Shown: piece after piece, positions 32,466 to 45,100 of the stretch
Position numbering within the stretch: the first letter of the stretch is position 1
How the letters are laid out: every line of letters begins with the position of its first letter
Assembly (NCBI GenBank): GCA_036435485.1
Contig: CM071595.1
Span: forward strand, 105,020,580-105,084,579
DNA from: Saposhnikovia divaricata
Lineage: Eukaryota > Streptophyta > Magnoliopsida > Apiales > Apiaceae
Length of the DNA: 64,000 nucleotides
Direction of reading: 5' to 3'
Program-made: the position numbers and the translations under genes
The notes under the pieces: model-generated
Database searches by the model: none
The model's input: only the letters and a program-made list of their open reading frames with translations
Told to the model about the DNA's origin: nothing

Positions 32466-34921
32466 TGTAACGCCCCCAAATCCACCCTGACAGGGGACCC
32501 GGGTCGTCACATTGTCTCAATATCCTGTAGCACAAGTTACGCAATAACAAAGCAAAATATATAATACAACGGAGCATAAAATGTCCCACTCCGCAGGTCC
32601 AAGATCGTCTTCACAGTATAATACAAAACAACTTGATACATCTCGAATTAATATGTTACAAAGGTTCACATCAGTAGAAATATAAAGATTCCAGTTGGAT
32701 CTTCTAATTGTTGTCGCCATAGCCTTGCGCTTTCCCTTTCCCTTTATAGCCCTGGCTGGACGTCTCGCCTTTCTCCGTCTTGACAGCTGAACAAAATGTT
32801 GTAAAGCAAGAATGAGCAACTATAGTGCTCAGCAAGTTCTTTTCCCGCTCGGTATATAAATATAATAAGGTTTACCGAAATAAGTACTCAAAATTTTAAT
32901 ATCAAATGTAACAATGTGATTAGACTCAAATTTATCTTGAAAATATCATACTCGAAAGGCTCAAAACTCATCTCAAAACAGAATACTCAAAAGACTCATT
33001 TGATATAACTCTGATAACTCATGATGTAAGAATGAACTGGTCTTCCACCTCTCCGTATCTCGGTGGGGCGATCAACTAACCAACCAAGAATACCGGCCTC
33101 CGATGACACCGCACTTCGCCCGATCACGGCTACAATACGATATCAACTATAATATATATGTATGAATGCTAGCATCATAATGGTTATCAATTCAACCAAG
33201 GCAACGAATGCCTAAATATTCTCGGGTCCGTAAAACGGTACACGAGTCTCTCTTTCTCTATAAAGGGCCTCTTGCCCAAAATTGACCAGTAGAATACAGA
33301 ATTCCCGAATATTTGGGGTACAGATAACATGAGATAACTTTTTCAGAAAATATTTACAAATCTGGCGGACTGCCAGTATGACTCAATTTTAACACCAATC
33401 CGAACAATGGACTGATGTAAATTCTCAATAATAATTTATCGGTTGACATGAACAAAATGCCAAACCTTGACAATAAGATCAACTATCTCGAATTTATGAG
33501 AATAGTCTTAAGATTGAAGTAATTGGGAGTCGTACTGAACAAATAGTACTTCTCAATATTTATAATACTCAACATTGATGAACGTTTAGATAGAATAGTT
33601 TTCACTTGATCGACGAATAAAAATCTCTAACAATTATAATTTTAAACTCCTATTGGTTAATTCGAACGAGGAACTAACTAAAAGATAATCAATAAATAAC
33701 GATTGAATTTGTACAATAAATTCAATCGAAAAGAATAAATTTAACTATCTCGGACGAATGAGATTAGTTTCACTGAATAAAATAATAGTCGTCTCGAATT
33801 AATGAGATCGACCCGATATCAATTAAATTGTTTCTACGCTTATAGGGATTATAATTCTCAAATAAACTAACTTGACAATATAATAATATTTAACAAGAAA
33901 TAATTCTCAAAAGAAATTATTGCATCATATAGAGCAACAGATAATCTCAATATATAATATCTCAAAAATAATTAAGGAATTAAATAACACGAACAGAAAT
34001 TCACAGTTTCCAAAAGTTAGGGTAAGAACGAACTTGCCTCGATCTCGAAGTACGAATGAATGAAGCTAAAATATATACTCTACCCGTGAACTTGGCGTCG
34101 ATCTACGTCTCGAGAATTATTTTCTATAAATAGCAACCAGAAATACGTGAGCGATTCTTCAGAATAAAATACTCCCGATCCGATAATATAATTAATAATA
34201 AAATAATATCTCATAAAATATCTGGAATAAATAACAGAAATCAATTCCGGGATAAATAAATATTTCTTCGAACACAGGAATTAAATCTGGAGAATATATC
34301 CTATTTTTAATCTCTAGAAATCTAAATTCTTACTCAAAATGAAAAATTCAAACATCCGTTTTTATTCAATTTAAATCCATATTTAATATTCTCATTTTTT
34401 AAACTAATTATCAAAGAATTCTAATTTACTAAACTCATTAATAATATAAAACAATTTTTTTAAATCTCTAAATTAAATCTGACTCGATCCGGTTAATAAA
34501 AATAAACCGGAAAATATTAAAACAGCTTTTCCAAAATGAAACATATTTTATTCTATTTATTTCACAAATATACCCCTTTTATTGAAAATTAATAAATCTC
34601 TAATTTGTTTTCAAAATAATACTTATTTAATTAATAAATATTAAATTCTAAATTACATCTAAAATTCTAAATAATTCTATTTTTAATCAATTAAACAACT
34701 AAACCGTTTTAAAAACAATTTATTACCAACTAATTTAAATACCGATCCAATTAATAAAATCTCGATTTTTGATCGAACTATCGCTAAACGGTATCGTTTT
34801 ATTCAGAAAATGATGTGGGCCCCACTTTCCCCGTGGGCCCCACCCCTGTTCCCTACGTTTCTCTCTGTACTCTGTCTCTCTCAATCTCTCTATCACAATC
34901 TCTCTGTCTCTGAATCTCTCC

Positions 34922-35003
<82 letters not shown>

Positions 35004-36165
35004 TCCTCATCTCTCGAAATCTCTGTCTCTCTTCGACCCTCTCTCCGTCTCTCCCCCGTCTCTACAACACAACAATCAAAACCAACAATCTCTCTTCCAA
35101 ACCTCCATATGTCCCTCGACAATCTCTCCAACCCCTCTCTCCGGTTACTCTCCCCCTCCTTATCTCTCTTTTCTCTCGACATAAAACACAACACAAACAA
35201 CTCACTTTTCCCTTATCCCCCCCTCACTGCCGAGTACACCACCCCGTCCTCCTTCCTTCAATTACATCACAACAACACCAAAACATCTCCTAAATCTTGT
35301 CCTAATCTCTCCCTCACCCCTCCGTTTCTCCCTCTTCGACCGACACCAATGCCACCCACCATCGACAACACAGTCACGACCAACTCTCTCTCGGCATCTC
35401 TCACCCACAACCCTCTCTAAACTCTCTCAATCCCGACCACAAACACCACCACCGCAACGGTGGTGGTCGTTATTTCCCCCTTCCCCAACAACCAAACGAC
35501 TGCAAACACAATAACGCAGCCCCGAACCAAACCCAAAACACAAATTCAAATCAATCGAAAACAAAACGAATGAAGACTAACAGAGAAGGAATCAAACCAA
35601 TCGGTAATAACACTCACAATCGAAAAAAAAAATTTACAGAACTCAAAGTGAACTACCTGTCTGTGTTGCTCTGTCAAGTGTTTTGGTAATAAAAAGAAAG
35701 AAACTGCGGTTTGGTATGTGGTGTTCTGTTTTTAAAAGAGAGATAACAATGCTTTTTTTTTTCTGTTTTGTATGCCTGCAACCGGGTTTTGTTTTGGTAA
35801 ATAAAAGAGCTGGTTTAGTGTGGTTTTGTCAATGCAGAGACCAGCCCATTATATAGCAAAAAATTAGATGCTGCTTAATCATGATATTGATAATGGTTGG
35901 GATAAAAAAAATTTAAAAGATTAAAACATGGAGACAAAATCATTGTAACATTTAGTGGTGTAATCATGATAATATTTTTTTTTTATTTAATAGGTGGGTA
36001 ATTATTAAATTAAAAGAATAAAAATGGGGAACAATTATAATGATGCAAATATTTAATATAATTATTTAATAAAAAGATTTCGTTTTTCTCCTGCTGACTA
36101 ATTAAAACGAGACTCAAAATTCGGCTAAAAATAAAAATCTATTTCGAAAATTCGTGGTTATTACA
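32466..36165 (-). repeat. gypsy-2 5' LTR (3700 bp)
   Basis: Same ends as the 3' LTR. On the minus strand a TATA-like word, CTATATAATGGGC (plus about 35845-35857), lies roughly 310 bases from the LTR start and could drive transcription; the GA microsatellite (34925-34993) would then lie in the transcribed leader. This promoter assignment is tentative. Confidence 0.95.
34925..34993. repeat. (CT)n microsatellite in the 5' LTR
   Basis: About 69 bases of CT, 20 longer than in the 3' LTR. Open frames on both strands here encode Ser-Leu or Glu-Arg runs and are artefacts. Confidence 0.95.
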
Positions 36166-39100
36166 AAAAAGAAATTATTTAGTTATTGAAAAATAGAGAA
36201 GGCAATATGTTTAACATGAAAAAGGAAATTGAATAATAAAGGAGAAATTTTAGTTAGATAAAATATAAAGATATTGTATTTTACCTGAAAAAGGAATTAT
36301 TTAATTCTTGAAAAATAGAAAGATAATATGTGTAACCTGAAAAAGGAAATTGATTAGTTAGTAGATCTGTAATTGAGTAAGGGTAAATAATTAAAATCAA
36401 CGGGTACCATAAAAAAGGTAACGTATTTTGGCTGAAAAAAGTAACCTCCATGATATAATTGGAAAAAGAGAGATTTTAGTTAGAGAAAAAAGAAAAGGTA
36501 ATGTGTTTTGAGAAAAAGGTAATTGATTAGTTAATAGTAATTATAATATAATTATGTTATTTTATTAAACAAAATTTCTTGTAGTGATTTTAAAAAGGAG
36601 AAATTTTAGTTAGATAAATGTAAAAGATATTCTATTTTACCTGAAAAAAGAAATTATTTAGTTATTGAAAAATAGAGAGCGTATTATGTTTAACCTGTGC
36701 TTGTAGTGTTTTCAAAAAGGAGAAATTTTAGTTAGATAAAATGTAAAAGATATTCTATTTTACCTGAAAAAAGAAATTATATAGTTATTGAAAAATAGAG
36801 AAGATAATATGTTTAACCTGAAAAAGGAAATTGATTAATAAAGGAGAAATTTTAGTTAGATAAAATATAAAGATATTGTATTTTACCTGAAAAAGGAAAT
36901 TATTTAATTCTTGAAAAATAGAAAGATAATATGTGTAACCTGAAAAAGGAAATTGATTAGTTAGTAGATCTGTAATTGAGTAAGGGTAAATAATTAAAAT
37001 CAACGGGTACCATAAAAAAGGTAACGTATTTTGGCTGAAAAAAGTAACCTCCATGATATAATTGGAAAAATAGAGATTTTAGTTAGAGAAAAAAGAAAAG
37101 GTAATGTGTTTTGACTGAAAAAGGTAATTGATTAGTTAATAGTAATTATAATATAATTATGTTATTTTATTAAACAAAATTTCTTGTAGTGTTTTTAAAA
37201 AGAAGAAATTTTAGTTAGATAAAATGTAAAAGATATTCTATTTTACCTGAAAAAAGAAATTATTTAATTATTGAAAAATAGAAAACGTAATATGTTTAAC
37301 CTGTGCTTGTAGTGTTTTTAAAAAGGAGAAATTTTAGTAAGCTAAAATGTAAAAGATATTCTATTTTACCTGAAAAAAGAAATTATTTAGTTATTGAAAA
37401 ATAGAGAAGATAATATGTTTAACCTGAAAAAGGAAATTGATTAATAAAGGAGAAATTTTAGTTTGATAAAATATAAAAATATTGTATTTTATCAGGAAAA
37501 GGAAATTATTTAGTTTTTAAAAAATAGAAAAGATAATATGTGTAACCTGAAAAAGAAAATTGATTAGTTAATAGATCTGTAATTGAGTAAAGGTAAATAA
37601 GTAAAATTAACGGGTACCGTACCGACCGATCGACCGACCAACCAACCAACCAAACTTTTAATGTTTCGGCTTTTATATAATAGTATAGATATGTTTAACC
37701 TGTACTTGTAGTGTTTTTAAAAAGGAGAAATTTTAGTTAGATAAAATGTAAAAGATATTTTATTTTACCTGAAAAAAGAAATTATTTAGTTATTGAAAAA
37801 TAGAGAAGGCAATATGTTTAACATGAAAAAAGAAATTGATTAATAAAGGAGAAATTTTAGTTAGATAAAATATAAAGATATTGTATTTTACCTGAAAAAG
37901 AAATTATTTAATTCTTGAAAAATAGAAAGATAATATGTGTAACGTGAAAAAGGAAAGTGATTACTTAGTAGATCTGTAATTGAGTAAGGGTAAATAATTA
38001 AAATCAACGGGTACCATAAAAAAGGTAACGTATTTTGGCTGAAAAAAGTAACCTCCATGATATAATTGGAAAAAGAGAGATTTTAGTTAGAGAAAAAAGA
38101 AAAGGTAATGTGTTTTGACTGAAAAAGGTAATTGATTAGTTAATAGTAATTATAATATAATTATGTTATTTTATTAAACAAAATTTCTTGTAGTGTTTTT
38201 AAAAAGGAGAAATTTTAGTTAGATAAATGTAAAAGATATTCTATTTTACCTGAAAAAAGAAATTATTTAGTTATTGAAAAATAGAGAGCGTAATATGTTT
38301 AACCTGTGCTTGTAGTGTTTTTAAAAATGAGAAATTTTAGTTAGATAAAATGTAAAAGATATTCTATTTTACCTGAAAAAAGAAATTATATAGTTATTGA
38401 AAAATAGAGAAGGTAATATGTTTAACCTGAAAAAGGAAATTGATTAATAAAGGAGAAATTTTAGTTTGATAAAATATAAAAATATTGTATTTTATCAGGA
38501 AAAGGAAATTATTTAGTTTTTAAAAAATAGAAAAGATAATATGTGTAACTTGAAAAAGAAAATTGATTAGTTAATAGATCTGTAATTGAGTAAAGGTAAA
38601 TAAGTAAAATTAACGGGTACCGTACCGACCGATCGACCGACCAACCAACCAAACTTTTAATGTTTTGGCTTTTATATAATAGTATAGATATGTTTAACCT
38701 GTACTTGTAGTGTTTTTAAAAAGGAGAAATTTTAGTTAGATAAAATGTAAAAGATATTTTATTTTACCTGAAAAAAGAAATTATTTAGTTATTGAAAAAT
38801 AGAGAAGGCAATATGTTTAACATGAAAAAAGAAATTGATTAATAAAGGAGAAATTTTAGTTAGATAAAATATAAAGATATTGTATTTTACCTGAAAAAGG
38901 AAATTATTTAATTCTTGAAAAATAGAAAGATAATATGTGTAACGTGAAAAAGGAAATTGATTACTTAGTAGATCTGTAATTGAGTAAGGGTAAATAATTA
39001 AAATCAACGGGTACCATAAAAAAGGTAACGTATTTTGGCTGAAAAAAGTAACCTCCATGATATAATTGGAAAAAGAGAGATTTTAGTTAGAGAAAAAAGA

Positions 39101-42100
39101 AAAGGTAATGTGTTTTGACTGAAAAAGGTAATTGATTAGTTAATAGTAATTATAATATAATTATGTTATTTTATTAAACAAAATTTCTTGTAGTGTTTTT
39201 AAAAAGGAGAAATTTTAGTTAGATAAATGTAAAAGATATTCTATTTTACCTGAAAAAAGAAATTATTTAGTTATTGAAAAATAGAGAGCGTAATATGTTT
39301 AACCTGTGCTTGTAGTGTTTTTAAAAATGAGAAATTTTAGTTAGATAAAATGTAAAAGATATTCTATTTTACCTGAAAAAAGAAATTATATAGTTATTGA
39401 AAAATAGAGAAGGTAATATGTTTAACCTGAAAAAGGAAATTGATTAATAAAGGAGAAATTTTAGTTAGATAAAATATAAAGATATTGTATTTTACCTGAA
39501 AAAGGAAATTAATTAATTCTTGAAAAATAGAAAGATAATATGTGTAACCTGAAAAAGGAAATTGATTAGTTAGTAGATCTGTAATTGAGTAAGGGTAAAT
39601 AATTAAAATCAACGGGTCCATAAAAAAGGTAACGTATTTTGGCTGAAAAAAGTAACCTCCATGATATAATTGGAAAAAGAGAGATTTTAGTTAGAGAAAA
39701 AAGAAAAGGTAATGTGTTTTGACTGAAAAAGGTAATTGATTAGTTAATAGTAATTATAATATAATTATGTTATTTTATTAAACAAAATTTCTTGTAGTGT
39801 TTTTAAAAAGGAGAAATTTTAGTTAGATAAAATGTAAAAGATATTCTATTTTAACTGAAAAAAGAAATTATTTAATTATTGAAAAATAGAGAACGTAATA
39901 TGTTTAACCTGTGCTTGTAGTGTTTTTAAAAAGGAGACATTTTAGTTAGCTATAATGTAAAAGATATTCTATTTTACCTGAAAAAAGAAATTATTTAGTT
40001 ATTGAAAAATAGAGAAGATAATATGTTTAACCTGAAAAAGGAAATTTATTAATAAAGGAGAAATTTTAGTTTGATAAAATATAAAAATATTGTATTTTAT
40101 CAGGAAAAGGAAATTATTTAGTTTTTAAAAAATAGAAAAGGTAATATGTGTAACCTGAAAAAGGAAATTGATTAGTTAATAGATCTGTAATTGAGTAAGG
40201 GTAAATAAGTAAAATCAACGGGTACCGTACCGACCGATCGACCGACCAACCAACCAACCAAACTTTTAATGTTTCGGCTTTTATATAATAGTATAGATAT
40301 GTTTAACCTGTGCTTGTAGTGTTTTTAAAAAGGAGAAATTTTAGTTAGATAAAATGTAATAGATATTCTATTTTACCTGAAAAAAGAAATTATTTAGTTA
40401 TTGAAAAATAGAGAAGGCAATATGTTTAACATGAAAAAGGAAATTGATTAATAAAGGAGAAATTTTAGTTAGATAAAATATAAAGATATTGTATTTTACC
40501 TGGAAAAGGAAATTATTTAATTCTTGAAAAATAGAAAGATAATATGTGTAACCTGAAAAAGGAAATTGATTACTTAGTAGATCTGTAATTGGGTAAAGGT
40601 AAATAATTAAAATCAACGGGTACCATAAAAAAGGTAACGTGTTTTGGCTGAAAAAAGTAACCTCCATGATATAATTGGAAAAATAGAGATTTTAGTTAGA
40701 GAAAAAAGAAAAGGTAATGTGTTTTGACTGAAAAAGGTAATTGATTAGTTAATAGTAATTATAATATAATTATGTTATTTTATTAAACAAAATTTCTTGT
40801 AGTGTTTTTAAAAAGAAGAAATTTTAGTTAGATAAAATGTAAAAGATATTCTATTTTACCTGAAAAAAGAAATTATTTAATTATTGAAAAATAGAAAACG
40901 TAATATGTTTAACCTGTGCTTGTAGTGTTTTTAAAAAGGAGAAATTTTAGTAAGCTAAAATGTAAAAGATATTCTATTTTACCTGAAAAAAGAAATTATT
41001 TAGTTATTGAAAAATAGAGAAGATAATATGTTTAACCTGAAAAAGGAAATTGATTAATAAAGGAGAAATTTTAGTTTGATAAAATATAAAAATATTGTAT
41101 TTTATCAGGAAAAGGAAATTATTTAGTTTTTAAAAAATAGAAAAGATAATATGTGTAACCTGAAAAAGAAAATTGATTAGTTAATAGATCTGTAATTGAG
41201 TAAAGGTAAATAAGTAAAATTAACGGGTACCGTACCGACCGATCGACCGACCAACCAACCAACCAAACTTTTAATGTTTCGGCTTTTATATAATAGTATA
41301 GATATGTTTAACCTGTACTTGTAGTGTTTTTAAAAAGGAGAAATTTTAGTTAGATAAAATGTAAAAGATATTTTATTTTACCTGAAAAAAGAAATTATTT
41401 AGTTATTGAAAAATAGAGAAGGCAATATGTTTAACATGAAAAAAGAAATTGATTAATAAAGGAGAAATTTTAGTTAGATAAAATATAAAGATATTGTATT
41501 TTACCTGAAAAAGGAAATTATTTAATTCTTGAAAAATAGAAAGATAATATGTGTAACGTGAAAAAGGAAAGTGATTACTTAGTAGATCTGTAATTGAGTA
41601 AGGGTAAATAATTAAAATCAACGGGTACCATAAAAAAGGTAACGTATTTTGGCTGAAAAAAGTAACCTCCATGATATAATTGGAAAAAGAGAGATTTTAG
41701 TTAGAGAAAAAAGAAAAGGTAATGTGTTTTGACTGAAAAAGGTAATTGATTAGTTAATAGTAATTATAATATAATTATGTTATTTTATTAAACAAAATTT
41801 CTTGTAGTGTTTTTAAAAAGGAGAAATTTTAGTTAGATAAATGTAAAAGATATTCTATTTTACCTGAAAAAAGAAATTATTTAGTTATTGAAAAATAGAG
41901 AGCGTAATATGTTTAACCTGTGCTTGTAGTGTTTTTAAAAATGAGAAATTTTAGTTAGATAAAATGTAAAAGATATTCTATTTTACCTGAAAAAAGAAAT
42001 TATATAGTTATTGAAAAATAGAGAAGGTAATATGTTTAACCTGAAAAAGGAAATTGATTAATAAAGGAGAAATTTTAGTTTGATAAAATATAAAAATATT

Positions 42101-45100
42101 GTATTTTATCAGGAAAAGGAAATTATTTAGTTTTTAAAAAATAGAAAAGATAATATGTGTAACTTGAAAAAGAAAATTGATTAGTTAATAGATCTGTAAT
42201 TGAGTAAAGGTAAATAAGTAAAATTAACGGGTACCGTACCGACCGATCGACCGACCAACCAACCAAACTTTTAATGTTTCGGCTTTTATATAATAGTATA
42301 GATATGTTTAACCTGTACTTGTAGTGTTTTTAAAAAGGAGAAATTTTAGTTAGATAAAATGTAAAAGATATTTTATTTTACCTGAAAAAAGAAATTATTT
42401 AGTTATTGAAAAATAGAGAAGGCAATATGTTTAACATGAAAAAAGAAATTGATTAATAAAGGAGAAATTTTAGTTAGATAAAATATAAAGATATTGTATT
42501 TTACCTGAAAAAGGAAATTATTTAATTCTTGAAAAATAGAAAGATAATATGTGTAACGTGAAAAAGGAAATTGATTACTTAGTAGATCTGTAATTGAGTA
42601 AGGGTAAATAATTAAAATCAACGGGTACCATAAAAAAGGTAACGTATTTTGGCTGAAAAAAGTAACCTCCATGATATAATTGGAAAAAGAGAGATTTTAG
42701 TTAGAGAAAAAAGAAAAGGTAATGTGTTTTGACTGAAAAAGGTAATTGATTAGTTAATAGTAATTATAATATAATTATGTTATTTTATTAAACAAAATTT
42801 CTTGTAGTGTTTTTAAAAAGGAGAAATTTTAGTTAGATAAATGTAAAAGATATTCTATTTTACCTGAAAAAAGAAATTATTTAGTTATTGAAAAATAGAG
42901 AGCGTAATATGTTTAACCTGTGCTTGTAGTGTTTTTAAAAATGAGAAATTTTAGTTAGATAAAATGTAAAAGATATTCTATTTTACCTGAAAAAAGAAAT
43001 TATATAGTTATTGAAAAATAGAGAAGGTAATATGTTTAACCTGAAAAAGGAAATTGATTAATAAAGGAGAAATTTTAGTTAGATAAAATATAAAGATATT
43101 GTATTTTACCTGAAAAAGGAAATTAATTAATTCTTGAAAAATAGAAAGATAATATGTGTAACCTGAAAAAGGAAATTGATTAGTTAGTAGATCTGTAATT
43201 GAGTAAGGGTAAATAATTAAAATCAACGGGTCCATAAAAAAGGTAACGTATTTTGGCTGAAAAAAGTAACCTCCATGATATAATTGGAAAAAGAGAGATT
43301 TTAGTTAGAGAAAAAAGAAAAGGTAATGTGTTTTGACTGAAAAAGGTAATTGATTAGTTAATAGTAATTATAATATAATTATGTTATTTTATTAAACAAA
43401 ATTTCTTGTAGTGTTTTTAAAAAGGAGAAATTTTAGTTAGATAAAATGTAAAAGATATTCTATTTTAACTGAAAAAAGAAATTATTTAATTATTGAAAAA
43501 TAGAGAACGTAATATGTTTAACCTGTGCTTGTAGTGTTTTTAAAAAGGAGACATTTTAGTTAGCTATAATGTAAAAGATATTCTATTTTACCTGAAAAAA
43601 GAAATTATTTAGTTATTGAAAAATAGAGAAGATAATATGTTTAACCTGAAAAAGGAAATTTATTAATAAAGGAGAAATTTTAGTTTGATAAAATATAAAA
43701 ATATTGTATTTTATCAGGAAAAGGAAATTATTTAGTTTTTAAAAAATAGAAAAGGTAATATGTGTAACCTGAAAAAGGAAATTGATTAGTTAATAGATCT
43801 GTAATTGAGTAAGGGTAAATAAGTAAAATCAACGGGTACCGTACCGACCGATCGACCGACCAACCAACCAACCAAACTTTTAATGTTTCGGCTTTTATAT
43901 AATAGTATAGATATGTTTAACCTGTGCTTGTAGTGTTTTTAAAAAGGAGAAATTTTAGTTAGATAAAATGTAATAGATATTCTATTTTACCTGAAAAAAG
44001 AAATTATTTAGTTATTGAAAAATAGAGAAGGCAATATGTTTAACATGAAAAAGGAAATTGATTAATAAAGGAGAAATTTTAGTTAGATAAAATATAAAGA
44101 TATTGTATTTTACCTGGAAAAGGAAATTATTTAATTCTTGAAAAATAGAAAGATAATATGTGTAACCTGAAAAAGGAAATTGATTACTTAGTAGATCTGT
44201 AATTGGGTAAAGGTAAATAATTAAAATCAACGGGTACCATAAAAAAGGTAACGTATTTTGGCTGAAAAAAGTAACCTCCATGATATAATTGGAAAAAGAG
44301 AGATTTTAGTTAGAGAAAAAAGAAAAGGTAATGTGTTTTGACTGAAAAAGGTAATTGATTAGTTAATAGTAATTATAATATAATTATGTTATTTTATTAA
44401 ACAAAATTTCTTGTAGTGTTTTTAAAAAGGAGAAATTTTAGTTAGATAAATGTAAAAGATATTCTATTTTACCTGAAAAAAGAAATTATTTAGTTATTGA
44501 AAAATAGAGAGCGTAATATGTTTAACCTGTGCTTCTAGTGTTTTTAAAAATGAGAAATTTTAGTTAGATAAAATGTAAAAGATATTCTATTTTACCTGAA
44601 AAAAGAAACTATATAGTTATTGAAAAATAGAGAAGGTAATATGTTTAACCTGAAAAAGGAAATTGATTAATAAAGGAGAAATTTTAGTTAGATAAAATAT
44701 AAAGATATTGTATTTTACCTGAAAAAGGAAATTATTTAATTCTTGAAAAATAGAAAGATAATATGTGTAACCTGAAAAAGGAAATTGATTAGTTAGTAGA
44801 TCTGTAATTGAGTAAGGGTAAATAATTAAAATCAACGGGTACCATAAAAAAGGTAACGTATTTTGGCTGAAAAAAGTAACCTCCATGATATAATTGGAAA
44901 AATAGAGATTTTAGTTAGAGAAAAAAGAAAAGGTAATGTGTTTTGACTGAAAAAGGTAATTGATTAGTTAATAGTAATTATAATATAATTATGTTATTTT
45001 ATTAAACAAAATTTCTTGTAGTGTTTTTAAAAAGAAGAAATTTTAGTTAGATAAAATGTAAAAGATATTCTATTTTACCTGAAAAAAGAAATTATTTAAT

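Larger units (their letters stand above)
22576..36165 (-). mobile_element. gypsy-2: complete young Ty3/Gypsy chromovirus (Tekay/Del-like)
   Basis: A full-length element of 13,590 bp in minus orientation: 5' LTR 32466-36165, primer-binding site 32450-32461, upstream ORF 31316-32275, Gag-Pol 26292-30917, polypurine tract from 26253, 3' LTR 22576-26252. It is flanked by the 5-bp duplication AAAAA (22571-22575 and 36166-36170), and joining the flanks restores the array word CCTGAAAAAAGAAATT found many times in H3. The LTRs differ by about nine substitutions and three small indels in 3.7 kb (my count), so the insertion is very recent. Gag-Pol is intact, so the copy may be autonomous. Confidence 0.96.
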
